From Bradyrhizobium sp. BRP22 (lineage in GTDB: Bacteria > Pseudomonadota > Alphaproteobacteria > Rhizobiales > Xanthobacteraceae): a stretch of 64,000 nt of DNA. The notes under the pieces were generated by a model. The model was not told the origin of the DNA. It saw nothing but the letters and a program-made list of their open reading frames with translations, and did no database searches. The stretch lies in NCBI RefSeq assembly GCF_020194175.1, contig NZ_JADYVX010000028.1, positions 1 through 64,000 of the forward strand. The letters are read 5' to 3'. Of this stretch, positions 53,275-63,219 are shown one piece after another (the stretch's first letter is position 1; every line of letters starts with the position of its first letter). The position numbers and the translations under genes are program-made.

Positions 53275-54213
53275 TCACGCGCCGCCGTTGCGGAATTTCC
53301 AGACGGGGATTCCGAGTTTCTTCGCCTTGTCAGCGAGGTTGTCCTGGATGCCGGTGCCCGGGAAGTGCATGACCCCGATCGGCATTGTGGCGAGCATGGC
53401 GTCGTTGCGCTTGAATGGTGCAGCCTTCGCATGTTTGGTCCAGTCCGGCTTGAATGCGATCTGCGGGACGTTGCGATTGCTCGCCCATTTGGAGGCGATG
53501 AGTTCAGCGCCCTTTGGCGAGCCGCCATGCAGGAGGACCATGTCCGGATGTTTTGCATGAACCTTGTCGAGCCGGTCCCAGATGAGCGAGACGTCGCCAA
53601 AGTCGAGCCCGCCGGTGAGTGCGATTTTCGGTCCAGGCGGCAGCATCACCTCGGTGTCGGCGCGGCGCTTCGCGGCGAGGAAGTCGCGGCTGTCGATCAT
53701 CGCGGCGGTAAGCGTGCGGTGGTTGACCACTGATCCGGAGCGCGGCCGCCAGGGTGAGCCGGTGTGGACTTCGAAGCGCTCGGCGGCCTGGTCGCGAAAG
53801 AGCTCCATGGCGTTGCGGCGTTCGACCAGCGTGATGCCTTGGGCCGTGAGGCGCTCCAGTTCGACCGACCGGACTTCCGATCCGTTCTGTTCGCGCTGGC
53901 TTTTCTGCTGCGTCTGCTCGTTACCATCGAGCTCGCGTTCGATGCGGCTGACTGCGCGGTGGAACAGGTTGACCGTCGACCAGAGCAGGTCGTCGAGGTC
54001 TGTTTCGAGGCGGGTGTCGGAGAGCGTCGAGACTAGGGCATCGAAGATATCGGCGATCGCACCGGCGACGACGTTGCCTTCGGGGAGCGGCCTTGGATCA
54101 GGCTCATCCTGCAAAGGACAGTAGCCGTAGAGCTGAAGTTCCTGGAGGACGTGATCAGTCGGGGATGAAGCGTGCGGCGGTTCGAAATCGGTGTCGTCGC
54201 GGTCGGTCGTCAT
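53275..54213 (-). CDS. DUF2493-domain protein
   Basis: 312 residues. The N-terminal half is helical and acidic (VAGAIADIFDALVSTLSDTR). The C-terminal DUF2493 domain has a Rossmann-like start, KIALTGGLDFGDVSLIWDRL, DMVLLHGGSPKGAELIASKW and MHFPGTGIQDNLADKAKKLG. Family knowledge: DUF2493 (SLOG-related) proteins bind nucleotide-like ligands; in ICEs they sit in the leading region. Upstream lies leader copy 2. Confidence 0.92.
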   Translation of the reverse strand: MTTDRDDTDFEPPHASSPTDHVLQELQLYGYCPLQDEPDPRPLPEGNVVAGAIADIFDALVSTLSDTRLETDLDDLLWSTVNLFHRAVSRIERELDGNEQTQQKSQREQNGSEVRSVELERLTAQGITLVERRNAMELFRDQAAERFEVHTGSPWRPRSGSVVNHRTLTAAMIDSRDFLAAKRRADTEVMLPPGPKIALTGGLDFGDVSLIWDRLDKVHAKHPDMVLLHGGSPKGAELIASKWASNRNVPQIAFKPDWTKHAKAAPFKRNDAMLATMPIGVMHFPGTGIQDNLADKAKKLGIPVWKFRNGGA

Positions 54214-54314
54214 GGGTGAGGTCCTTTGCCGGATCGGCCGCGCCCGTCGCGGCCTTCGTGGCGATCACTCAGACGGCGGGCGGAGCGGACCAGAACGCGG
54301 AGCGAAGCGGAGAG

Positions 54315-54400
54315 CCGAAGCGACAGCGGAGGATGGCGAAGGTGCGGCTATTTTGCTTCGCGATGCAAAGGCGCGGGACGCGCCGGCGGAAAATAGCCGC
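54315..54400 (-). promoter_or_regulatory. Leader element of DUF2493: motif plus inverted repeat (copy 2)
   Basis: CCGAAGCGACAGCGGAGGA (54315-54333, plus strand) is followed after 10 bp by a perfect inverted repeat, GCGGCTATTTT (54344-54354) and AAAATAGCCGC (54390-54400), 35-nt loop. About 102-187 bp upstream of the DUF2493 start. The arms differ from copy 1 but motif, spacing and position match. Confidence 0.62.
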
Positions 54401-54524
54401 GCCGCAGCCATTGCCGGGCCGAGCCGCCTGCCGTCCGATCGCCCTCTAGAAGGCCTGGGGCGCGTCTCTGTCCGGCGACGGCGGCCTCACCGACCGAACG
54501 CGACGGCGTGCGACCGACCGAAGT

Positions 54525-55589
54525 TCAGCCCGTCTCGACAGCCGCAAAGGACATGAAGCGCACAACGTCCTGCGGAGCGATTTGTACGCGCATGGCCCCA
54601 CGCAGCTCTTCGACGCCAAGGGTCCGCAGATCTTCGTTGAAATCGCCAAGCCGCGGCGACAGTGGTATCGCCTCAATGCCACTCTCCAGCGCGCGTTCGG
54701 TCAACGCCGCTACCGCGAAGTCGCCGGCCGGATCCGCGTCGCGCGCGATGTAGAGCCGACGAAGTGTCAGTGGGAGCAAGAGTGCGGCGAGATGGTTGGC
54801 GGAGAGCGCAGCAGCCATCGGCATCGTCGGCAGGGCACAGCGCAGTGACGCCATGGTCTCGATGCCCTCGCCCGCCGCGAGCACGTCGTTCGCCGCGCCG
54901 AATCGGACCGCGTTGCCGAGAAGGTCGCCCATGGCTCGCCGCGGCGTGTCAATCGGCGCCTTGCCGAGGGTTGCGGAATCAAAGCCGTCGGGATCGAGCC
55001 AGGTCCGATGGACCCCCGTGATCCGACCGTCGAGATCGGTGACACGGGCAATCAATGCAGGCCAAGTCTCAACCGGCGCATCCTCATCGGGCCGGTAGTA
55101 GCAGCGCGGATGAAAACGTAACGCCCCATCGTGGCGTAAAGCCGTAATGCGACGGTTGCGCAAATACGTCTCTGCGAGGGTCCGGGCAATCGGCTGTGAT
55201 ACGGCGAACAGTCGTCGCGCCACCTCCCGCGACCCGCTCTGCACTGGGGTGCGCGTCGCGCCCGGCGACGGCCCACGCTCCGAGCAAGGCAACTTGAGAA
55301 AGCGTCGCGCCTCCTCGGCGACATCGTGGAAATCGAGGAGCCGGCAGCTTTCCCGGATGACGTCCAGCAGATCGCCATGCTCACCCGAGGCGGCATCGGT
55401 CCATTTACCGGCTGGTCCCTTTGAGGACTCTCTCAATCGGACGAACATGGAGCGACCAGGCGTGTTGCGGACATCACCGACCACCCAGTAGCGGCCTTGC
55501 CGACGGCCGTTGGAGAGATAGTAGCGGCACACCGCCTCGGCATCGCGCGCGAGACGGTGCGCCAGCTCGGAAGCGTCGCGCGGCATCAC
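54525..55589 (-). CDS. DUF7146/toprim-domain primase-like protein
   Basis: 354 residues. N-terminal DUF7146-type region (VCRYYLSNGRRQGRYWVVGD; MFVRLRESSKGPAGKWTDAA; HGDLLDVIRESCRLLDFHDV). The C-terminal toprim fold has AAGEGIETMASLRCALPTMP (conserved Glu) and LYIARDADPAGDFAVAALTE (Asp pair). Family knowledge: such proteins resemble plasmid primases/VirE-type toprim proteins and may prime the transferred single strand. Overlaps the upstream methylase-helicase gene by 4 bp. Confidence 0.9.
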   Translation of the reverse strand: MMPRDASELAHRLARDAEAVCRYYLSNGRRQGRYWVVGDVRNTPGRSMFVRLRESSKGPAGKWTDAASGEHGDLLDVIRESCRLLDFHDVAEEARRFLKLPCSERGPSPGATRTPVQSGSREVARRLFAVSQPIARTLAETYLRNRRITALRHDGALRFHPRCYYRPDEDAPVETWPALIARVTDLDGRITGVHRTWLDPDGFDSATLGKAPIDTPRRAMGDLLGNAVRFGAANDVLAAGEGIETMASLRCALPTMPMAAALSANHLAALLLPLTLRRLYIARDADPAGDFAVAALTERALESGIEAIPLSPRLGDFNEDLRTLGVEELRGAMRVQIAPQDVVRFMSFAAVETG

Positions 55590-58500
55590 GCGGCCTCCCG
55601 CCCACCGATCCCCTCGACCGGATAGCGCTCCAGCACCTTGGCGAGGACGTCGATGCGGCTTCTATCTGTCGGCACGAACATGCGCAGCGTCCAGGAGATG
55701 ATCTCGTGGAAGAGGCCATAAGCCTTGAGGCGGTCCCGCATCGCATCGGTGAAGCCTGACAGCTCGATGCGGTAGCCACCCATGACCTGAACCCGACGGA
55801 GCTGGAGGCCTTCGGCGAGCCCAAGGACAGTGCGGCCCGCCATAAGCGCGGTGAACGCGGCATCCGGAGTCAGCATCGGCGCGTCGGTTGCGAGCGTGCT
55901 TGCAACCCATGCGGGCGATACCTTGCGGCCGATGATGCGCTCACCCGCATCGGTCTGAAGCCGGTAGACGCGTGTTGACTCGTTCGGCAGCCGCTTCCAG
56001 ATCGGCAGGAGTAAGCCCGTCACGATGTGGATGGTGCCGTCGGTGAACTCCGGCACGTCCGTGAGCTCGGCGGTCCAAGCGGTGGCGAAGCGCTTGCGGT
56101 CGGCTTCGATCCAATGGCTCTCCGCCATCGCCGTCAGGGCAACACCGTGGTGCTCCATCGGTCGGATCAGCCGCACGCGCCGCTCGACTTCACCGTCGTC
56201 GAGCATCAGACTTGGCGCCGGGACTTGCACGGCCGCACGGCCGGTGCGCTCGTTGACCAGCAGAACAGCACGCGGATCGGACAGCCGATCCAAAGCCTCC
56301 GCTAGCGTCACGGGTCGATTGCGCTGACGCTCGGTGATGGTGAGAAGCCGCGTCTCCGCGCCGGTCACCGGATGGGTGTAGATCGTGCGCCGATCCGCGA
56401 TGACAAAGCTCTCGGCGCCGAGTGTCTCCAGACCGATATCGTAGGTCCCCGATGCGATGGCGCCTTCGACCCGCGCAGTCAGCAACTGCTCGAAGGCCGT
56501 GAACAGCACGTTCTGCAGCTCGATCGTCAGCGCCAGCAGCCGATTCAGGAAGGTGGTGATCGGCGGAAGCTCATCCCTGATGCCGCCATCATCCATAAGC
56601 TTCAGGCCGGTGGCCGCCTCGAACCTCTCGAGCGAGCAGCCTTCCACCTTGCCCCGGACCAGCAGCATGTAGAGCAGGCGCAGCGCATCGCGGCCGTAAT
56701 GGCTCTCCAGATTGTCCTCTGGTCGAAACAGGCCCTGCCCGCCGGTCTGACGCTGGCCGCGCGTGATCGCGCCCAGCGTGTCGAGACGACGCGCGATGGT
56801 GCTGAGAAAGCGCTTCTCGGCTTTCACATCCGTCGCGATGGGGCGGAACAGCGGCGGCTGCGCCTGGTTGGTGCGATTGGTACGGCCGAGGCCCTGGATG
56901 GCGGCATCGGCCTTCCAGCCCGGTTCGAGCAGGTAGTGGACGCGCAGGCGCCGGTTTCGTGCCGACAGCTCGGCATGGTAGCTCCTGCCAGTGCCACCTG
57001 CGTCCGAGAAGACGAGGATGCGCTTGACGTCATCCATGAAGGCAACGGTTTCCGCAAGATTGGCCGAACCGGCACGGTTCTCGACCACGAGGCGGTCGCC
57101 CTTGCGGATGACGCGGCGGGAGCGCCCGGTCACCTCGGCGACCATATCGGTGCCGAACCACTGGATAATCTGGTCGAGCGCGCCGGGCACGGGCGGGAGC
57201 GAGGCGAGCTTCTCGATCAGGCGGTCGCGGCGGGCAACCGCCTCGCGGCTCTCGACCGGCTGGCCGTCACGGTAGACGGGCCGGGACGAAAGATTGCCTT
57301 CCGAGTCGGTGAAGGGCTCGTAGAGCTGCAGCGGGAAGGAATGGGCGAGATAGTCGAGCACGTACTCGCGCGGGGTGATGTCGACCTGGATGTCGCCCCA
57401 TTCCTCCGTCGGGATCTCCGCCAGCCGGCGCTCCATCAGCGCTTCGCCCGTGGAGACGATCTGGATGACGGCGGCATGGCCGGCTGCGAGATCGCGGTCG
57501 ATCGAGCCGATCAGCGAGGGCGTCTTCATCGAGGTCAAGAGATGGCCGAAGAAGCGCTGCTTGGCGCTCTCGAAGGCCGAGCGCGCGGCAGATTTCGCCT
57601 GCGCGTTCAGCGTTCCGATTTCGCCAGTGATGCTCGCAGCCTGCATGGCTGCGTCGAGGTTGTTGTGGATGATGCTGAATGCGCCGGCATAGGCGTCGTA
57701 GATACGGATCTGCTCCGGCGTGAGCTGGTGCTCGATCAGTTCGTATTCGACGCCCTCGTAGGAGAGTGAGCGAGCCGCATATAGTCCGAGCGCCTTGAGG
57801 TCGCGGGCCAGGACTTCCATGGCAGCGACACCGCCCTCCTCGATCGCCTCGACGAACTCGGCCCTGGTCGCGAACGGAAAATCCGCGCCACCCCACAGGC
57901 CGAGGCGTTGGGCATAGGCAAGATTATGGACCGTCGTGGCGCCGGTCGCCGAGACGTAGACCACGCGGGCATTTGGCAGGGCGTGCTGAAGCCGAAGCCC
58001 CGCGCGTCCCTGCTGTGAAGGCGGCTGGTCACCGCGTTCGCCCTTGCCGCCGGCGGCATTTTGCATCGCATGGGACTCGTCGAAGATGATGACTCCGTCG
58101 AAATCGGAGCCCAACCATTCGACAATCTGCCGAACGCGCGAAAGCTTCTCGCCGCGCTCATCGGTGCGCAGCGTGGCGTAGGTTGTAAAAAGGATGCCTT
58201 CGGTGAGCCGGATGGGAGTGCCTTGGCGGAAGCGAGAAAGCGGTGTGACGAGCAGCCGCTCCATGCCGAGCGCCGACCAGTCGCGCTGCGCATCCTCGAT
58301 CAACTTGTCCGACTTGCTGATCCAGACGGCCCGGCGCCGACCCTTCAGCCAGTTGTCGAGCAGAATGCCCACGACCTGACGGCCCTTGCCAGCGCCGGTC
58401 CCATCGCCAAGGAACCAGCCACGGCGAAAACGGACAGCATTCTCAGCGTCGTCGCGCGCGGCAGTGACGAGGTCGAAGGTCTCGTCGACCGTCCACGAAC

Positions 58501-59911
58501 CGCTAAGGAAATCGGCATGCGCTTCGCCGGCGTAGATGATGCTTTCGAGCTGAGCGTCCGACAGCACGCCACCGGTGAGGAGATCGCTGAGGAGATGCGG
58601 CCGGTAGGAGGGCTTGGGTGGTGCGACCGAGGCCATCGCCGCCGACTGGACGAGCTTGGTCGGATGCGCCTGAGCGCCGGGAATGCGGATCGACTGCAAT
58701 CCGTATTCTTCATAAAGCGCATCAGTCAGGTGGGCGCCCTCGGGCGGCGCCCAGTCCAGGGTTTCATAGGCGAGTTCGACACCTTGCGGCTCGGCAATCG
58801 CCGCGGCTTGAGGCCGCGAGGCCGCGCGCGCCAGATAGCCGCGGACAGTCCGGGGCCCTGCGGGACTGCCGGACGTCGCCACGGGAAACGTCGTGGCAAT
58901 CGGGTCTCGCGGCGGAACGTGGTCGGCTATCCAGCCGAGGAGCGTCCCTACGTCGGGCGCGATCCCGACCGACGGCGGAAACCGCGCCGGGTCGGCTGCC
59001 GGCACACGGTCGATTACGGTGAGGCGCGTTTCGATCGTGGTGCCGTGCTTGGCATAGACTGCGCCGTCGATCGCCGCGGTGAAGACGATGCGGCCGCGCT
59101 CCTGCAGCCGGACGAAGGCCTCGCGCCAGGCGGGCGTTTCTGGTCCGAAGCTGGCTCCGGTGATCGTCACCAGCCGTCCGCCGTCGGCGAGACGCGCCAG
59201 CGCCGAGGCGACGTGGCGATAGGCGGCATCGGCCATCCGACCACTGACATTCGCCATCGCCGAGAAAGGTGGGTTCATCAGCACGACAGTCGGCGCGACC
59301 GTGCGATCGAGGTGATCGTCGATCTGTGCGGCGTCGAAGCGCGTCACGCTGCGACCAGGAAAGACATGGGCGAGCAGATCAGCGCGGGTCGCTGCCAATT
59401 CGTTCACAACGATCGGCGCGTCGGCAAGCTCTGCGAAGATAGCGAGGAGACCCGTGCCCGCCGACGGTTCGAGAACCAAGTCGGCGGGTGTCATCGCGGC
59501 CGCTGTCGCGGCGGCGAATCCCAACGGGATCGGTGTCGAAAACTGCTGAAAAGTCTCGCTCTCTTCGGAGCGGCGCGTGTGGGTTGGAAATAGGCTCGCG
59601 ATCCGCGTGAGCATCGGCAGCATCTTGGCGGGCGACGCCGCCCTTGTTCGCATCGCCTGGCCATACTTGCGCAAGAACAGCACGGTCGCGGCCTCACAGG
59701 CGTCATACGCCATCTTCCAGGTCCAAGCCCCGCTGCCGTCGCCCGCGCCGAATGCGCTTTCCATCGCTGCACGCAGGGCCTCAGCATCGACGCGCTGGCC
59801 GCGTTCGAGAGCGGGCAGCAGGCGATTGGCGGCGGCGACGATGGCGGAGGCTAGATCTGTGGCAAAGCGGCATGAACCGGACGCATTTGCGCCGGGAAAA
59901 ACATCCATCAT
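55586..59911 (-). CDS. Strawberry notch-like helicase fused to an N6-adenine methyltransferase domain
   Basis: About 1441 residues from ATG 59911 (59908 is in frame too). Methyltransferase domain: VLEPSAGTGLLAIFAELADA (SAM site, about residue 146) and VVLMNPPFSAMANVSGR (catalytic NPPF, about 213). Helicase: FLGDGTGAGKGRQVVGILLD (Walker A, about 502), GVIIFDESHAMQNAAGG (DESH, about 611), and AIQGLGRTNRTNQAQPP (motif VI). Family knowledge: large SNO-type methylase-helicases are conserved in alphaproteobacterial ICEs and giant plasmids; roles in anti-restriction or DNA processing are suspected. Frame intact over 4.3 kb. Confidence 0.92.
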   Translation of the reverse strand: MMDVFPGANASGSCRFATDLASAIVAAANRLLPALERGQRVDAEALRAAMESAFGAGDGSGAWTWKMAYDACEAATVLFLRKYGQAMRTRAASPAKMLPMLTRIASLFPTHTRRSEESETFQQFSTPIPLGFAAATAAAMTPADLVLEPSAGTGLLAIFAELADAPIVVNELAATRADLLAHVFPGRSVTRFDAAQIDDHLDRTVAPTVVLMNPPFSAMANVSGRMADAAYRHVASALARLADGGRLVTITGASFGPETPAWREAFVRLQERGRIVFTAAIDGAVYAKHGTTIETRLTVIDRVPAADPARFPPSVGIAPDVGTLLGWIADHVPPRDPIATTFPVATSGSPAGPRTVRGYLARAASRPQAAAIAEPQGVELAYETLDWAPPEGAHLTDALYEEYGLQSIRIPGAQAHPTKLVQSAAMASVAPPKPSYRPHLLSDLLTGGVLSDAQLESIIYAGEAHADFLSGSWTVDETFDLVTAARDDAENAVRFRRGWFLGDGTGAGKGRQVVGILLDNWLKGRRRAVWISKSDKLIEDAQRDWSALGMERLLVTPLSRFRQGTPIRLTEGILFTTYATLRTDERGEKLSRVRQIVEWLGSDFDGVIIFDESHAMQNAAGGKGERGDQPPSQQGRAGLRLQHALPNARVVYVSATGATTVHNLAYAQRLGLWGGADFPFATRAEFVEAIEEGGVAAMEVLARDLKALGLYAARSLSYEGVEYELIEHQLTPEQIRIYDAYAGAFSIIHNNLDAAMQAASITGEIGTLNAQAKSAARSAFESAKQRFFGHLLTSMKTPSLIGSIDRDLAAGHAAVIQIVSTGEALMERRLAEIPTEEWGDIQVDITPREYVLDYLAHSFPLQLYEPFTDSEGNLSSRPVYRDGQPVESREAVARRDRLIEKLASLPPVPGALDQIIQWFGTDMVAEVTGRSRRVIRKGDRLVVENRAGSANLAETVAFMDDVKRILVFSDAGGTGRSYHAELSARNRRLRVHYLLEPGWKADAAIQGLGRTNRTNQAQPPLFRPIATDVKAEKRFLSTIARRLDTLGAITRGQRQTGGQGLFRPEDNLESHYGRDALRLLYMLLVRGKVEGCSLERFEAATGLKLMDDGGIRDELPPITTFLNRLLALTIELQNVLFTAFEQLLTARVEGAIASGTYDIGLETLGAESFVIADRRTIYTHPVTGAETRLLTITERQRNRPVTLAEALDRLSDPRAVLLVNERTGRAAVQVPAPSLMLDDGEVERRVRLIRPMEHHGVALTAMAESHWIEADRKRFATAWTAELTDVPEFTDGTIHIVTGLLLPIWKRLPNESTRVYRLQTDAGERIIGRKVSPAWVASTLATDAPMLTPDAAFTALMAGRTVLGLAEGLQLRRVQVMGGYRIELSGFTDAMRDRLKAYGLFHEIISWTLRMFVPTDRSRIDVLAKVLERYPVEGIGGREAA

Positions 59912-60073
59912 GGGAGATTTCTTTCGGAGAGCGGAAATGGGTCGAGCCGCGCGGCGCTCTCTTAAGATCCGCCACGGCTCAAACCCGGCCCGGCCCGCCT
60001 CTCCCTCTCTTGGGTCCGCCACGACAAATTGGCCGGCGCGAAAACGCCGACCCTCGATGTCAGAAAGCATCAA

Positions 60074-60667
60074 TCACGATTGCGTCGAACCGAGCAGGTG
60101 ATAGGCACGCTTCTTGACGTTGGGAATGCGGTACAACCCGCCATGTTGCGGTTCACGGTACAGCACCGAGCGATGGCTGCGCGGATCGGCCACCACCTCG
60201 AACCGATCGAAACGGCCTCCATTGGAGAACAGCAAGGCCTCCTCGAAGACGATGGTCTGGCCGGGGCGCGGAGATGGCTTTCGCGAGAGCGCGCGGCGCG
60301 CCATCGCGTTTTCACGACATCGATCGCGCCATCCTTGCGCGTAAGGGCGATCGGTCGGCGTGAGCAGGTCGAGGATTGCTTGCGGGCAGTCGGCTTCATT
60401 CGGCCCAACGGTTTCGTCCATGTCCTTGTAGCCGAAAATGTAACCCTCGCGGTCGCGCGGGTTGTAACGGACCAGGCAGACCGCAGCCCAGACCGTGCGC
60501 TCGCCAGCGGCGAGGCGAACGGTTTCGACGGCGGCATAGTAGACGCGCATCGCTACCAGAGCTGAGCGCAGCACTTTCGACGTGACATCGGACCGCGTGA
60601 AGGTGAACTGCGCGTCGAGATATTGTCGCGGGCGGAATAGCGGCCAAGCGATTGCATGTAGAGCCAT
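60074..60667 (-). CDS. DUF6927-like protein
   Basis: 197 residues if started at ATG 60667. Core: FRPRQYLDAQFTFTRSDVTS, VRYNPRDREGYIFGYKDMDE, GPNEADCPQAILDLLTPTDR, and a basic end. The family normally starts MGWLYMQSL; that sequence is present from ATG 60672 in another frame, and one G missing near 60643 would join it (MGWLYMQSLGPLFRPRQYLD). So either the start shifted or a base was lost. Conserved in the same position, before ParB, in related ICEs. Function unknown. Confidence 0.8.
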   Translation of the reverse strand: MALHAIAWPLFRPRQYLDAQFTFTRSDVTSKVLRSALVAMRVYYAAVETVRLAAGERTVWAAVCLVRYNPRDREGYIFGYKDMDETVGPNEADCPQAILDLLTPTDRPYAQGWRDRCRENAMARRALSRKPSPRPGQTIVFEEALLFSNGGRFDRFEVVADPRSHRSVLYREPQHGGLYRIPNVKKRAYHLLGSTQS

Positions 60668-60706
60668 CCCATGATGGACCTCCTTTCGACTAAGGCTGAT
60701 GATGCG

Positions 60707-60732
60707 AAAAGCCCGGCGCGGGTGGCCGGGCT
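60707..60732 (-). terminator. Rho-independent terminator after parB
   Basis: On the minus strand the 8-bp stem AGCCCGGC/GCCGGGCT (60732-60725 and 60717-60710, 7-nt loop) runs into TTTT (60710-60707). It lies about 60 bp after the parB stop and before the DUF6927 start. Confidence 0.75.
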
Positions 60733-60790
60733 GAGGGATGAGGGTTGCAACGAAGAGCTGCGGGCAGCGATGCTGCCCCGCAGCGGCTGA

Positions 60791-62923
60791 TCATTCGGCT
60801 GCGACGGCGCGCGGCTGTTCACTCTCGGTGGTATCGCTCGTTTCTTCCTCGTCACCGGAGAGGAATTCGGGGAGCGGCTCGGCTGAGGCGGTCCCCTTCG
60901 ACAAAGCCACATCAGCGAGACGCAGTGGTTCGGGGAGCCAGCCGGTGCCCTCGAGCAGGCGCTCAGCCTCCTTGGCCATCTCGGTTTTCTTGAGATGGTC
61001 GATCAGTTGTGCAGCGCCCTCGCCCTTGGCCTCACGGACGGCTTCGAGAATCCGGATCTTGGTGACGCGGCCAAGGTAGTTCTCGACCGTCGGCCGCCAT
61101 CCGGCCTCGGCCATGTCGAGGCCGACAGCATGCGCAAGGCGGTCCGCCTGATCGAGCCGGCGGCGCAGGCCGTGGGCGGTGACGCCGGTGCCACCATGGC
61201 GATCGACCTTCTCGAACAATGCGTTGACGCCGAAGGAGACGCAGTGGGCGAGCAGCGATAGCCGGCTGATGTCGTCGAGCGCGAGGAGCCAGTCCCACAA
61301 TGCGGCGTCGTCCGCTGGCACGTCGGCCTTCCAGGCCGCGTGCCGATCCATGATGGACTTCCCGGACGCGCTGTCCTTCAGGTGCGGTGTCTGTACGGGA
61401 AGCTGGACATGGCGGACGCCGGCTTCGAGACATGCCGGCCCATAGGTCTGGTGGAAGGCCTCGACACACAGCTTGTGCAGAAGCGCGGTCATCGCGACCT
61501 GGGGATGGCAAGCGACCGCATCGCGCAGCGCCAGCGTGCGATGTGCGGTCAGCTCCATGACGAGCCGGTCTGGCAAGGGCCTGATCGCATCCTCGTCCTC
61601 CTCCTCATCCGGGGGCGCCTGGCCGCCAACCGTGATCACGGTGCGCTGCGCCGGTGGAGCGCCCTGGTCGTCATCACTGGCGCCCGGCGTGGCGGCGGTC
61701 TCGGGATCCGGCTCCGCAGTTGCTGCAGCAAACGCCGTTTCGTCCTCGCGGCGGACATAGCCCCGCTCGACCCGCAATGAGCCTTCGGCATCGATGCTGA
61801 CAAAGGCGCCAGCATGGACGATCTCGGCCGGGTTGAAGACGCACGGCCGGTTCTCGAAGGCATCTAACGCTGCCTCAAGTTCGCCGAGCCTCGCGTCCAC
61901 CTCATCGGGCAGTTCGTCGGCGTCCTCGAATTTCGCTTGCAGCGCGGTGTATTCGGCCTGGAGCGCATCGAGATTCGCCTGCTCCTCGGCAGCGAGATCC
62001 GCAGGCTGGCCCTCGAGCCGATGGAGTCCGTGGTCGTGGCCATAGGGAAAGCTGGCGGCGACCTCGATCCACTTCCAGCCCTCGGCGGCGATCGCTTCGG
62101 CTTGTGCCCGCAGCTTCTCGGCGACGAGGCACTCAAGCAAAGCGACGTCCTCGAGCCAGCCGCCGCCGTCCTCTTCGAAGAGATCGTGCAGCACGTTGCC
62201 GCCGGCCGCCTCATAGGCGGCAAGGCCGACGAACCGCGCGCGCTTGTCGGAGGCCTTCACCGCTCGCTCCGTCAGCATACGCCTGATCTGATACGGCTCG
62301 TCGTAGCCCGATTTGTTGACATTCTCCCAGACCTGTTCCTGTCGGGCGTGATCGGCGGTGACTGAGAACGCCATCAGTTGTTCGAGCGACATGCCATCGT
62401 CGGCATAGGCGTCGAGCAGCTTCGGGGAAACGGTCGCGAGCCGGAGCCGCTGCTTCACCACGCTCACGGATACGAAGAAGATAGCCGCGATATCCGCCTC
62501 GGACCGCCCTTGCTCGCGCAGGGTCTGGAATGCCCGAAACTGGTCGAGAGGGTGAAGGGCGACGCGATGCACATTCTCAGCGAGCGAGTCCTCTTCGGCG
62601 GAAATCTCAGTGCCGGCTTCGCTGACGATGCAGGGGATCGGTGCGGTCTTGGTGAGGCGCTTCTGTTTCACCAGCAGTTCGAGCGCGCGATAGCGGCGGC
62701 CACCGGCCGGCACGTCGAACATGCCGGTCTCCTGCCTGTCGGCATCCAGGATGGGCCGGACGTTGAGACTTTGCAGGAGCTTCCGCCGGGCGATGTCCTC
62801 GGCGAGATCCTCGATCGAAATACCCGCCTTAGTGCGGCGGACGTTGGATTGGGAGAGCACGAGCTTGTTAAAGGGAATGTCGCGCGAGGGCGACATTTTG
62901 ATTTTCTGATTATCCTTTGCCAT
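60791..62923 (-). CDS. parB: ParB/RepB-type nucleoid or partition protein
   Basis: 710 residues from ATG 62923 (MAKDNQKIKMSPSRDIPFNK). ParB N-terminal domain: SQSNVRRTKAGISIEDLAED, FDVPAGGRRYRALELLVKQK, EDSLAENVHRVALHPLDQFR. The DNA-binding HTH follows (RSEADIAAIFFVSVSVVKQR). The long C-terminal half is acidic and unlike chromosomal ParB, which is about 300 residues. Family knowledge: these large ParB-like proteins are an ICE/plasmid variant, usually without adjacent parA. Ends before a terminator. Confidence 0.92.
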   Translation of the reverse strand: MAKDNQKIKMSPSRDIPFNKLVLSQSNVRRTKAGISIEDLAEDIARRKLLQSLNVRPILDADRQETGMFDVPAGGRRYRALELLVKQKRLTKTAPIPCIVSEAGTEISAEEDSLAENVHRVALHPLDQFRAFQTLREQGRSEADIAAIFFVSVSVVKQRLRLATVSPKLLDAYADDGMSLEQLMAFSVTADHARQEQVWENVNKSGYDEPYQIRRMLTERAVKASDKRARFVGLAAYEAAGGNVLHDLFEEDGGGWLEDVALLECLVAEKLRAQAEAIAAEGWKWIEVAASFPYGHDHGLHRLEGQPADLAAEEQANLDALQAEYTALQAKFEDADELPDEVDARLGELEAALDAFENRPCVFNPAEIVHAGAFVSIDAEGSLRVERGYVRREDETAFAAATAEPDPETAATPGASDDDQGAPPAQRTVITVGGQAPPDEEEDEDAIRPLPDRLVMELTAHRTLALRDAVACHPQVAMTALLHKLCVEAFHQTYGPACLEAGVRHVQLPVQTPHLKDSASGKSIMDRHAAWKADVPADDAALWDWLLALDDISRLSLLAHCVSFGVNALFEKVDRHGGTGVTAHGLRRRLDQADRLAHAVGLDMAEAGWRPTVENYLGRVTKIRILEAVREAKGEGAAQLIDHLKKTEMAKEAERLLEGTGWLPEPLRLADVALSKGTASAEPLPEFLSGDEEETSDTTESEQPRAVAAE

Positions 62924-63219
62924 ATCAGTTTCTCCGGAACGGGGGGCCAAAACCCTCTCTCGGTCTCCAACCCATTCACGAAGAACGCCCGCCCTCCTCT
63001 CCCTCTTAATGACGGCCAGCGACGTGAGCGGCGTTGCGGCCCGACTGCTCAACGAGACGGGGTTCAGTCCGCGCTCGAAGCTCGAGGTCAGTCGGGCGTA
63101 ATGGGCTGGGCGAATCTCCTTGCCGCGAAGACCGGCGACGCTTCGCGCTTGCGAGAGATACACCGCGCATTGTGCGACGTGTCTTTGTAGGATCGACCCG
63201 AGACAGCGATGGAATCGCG

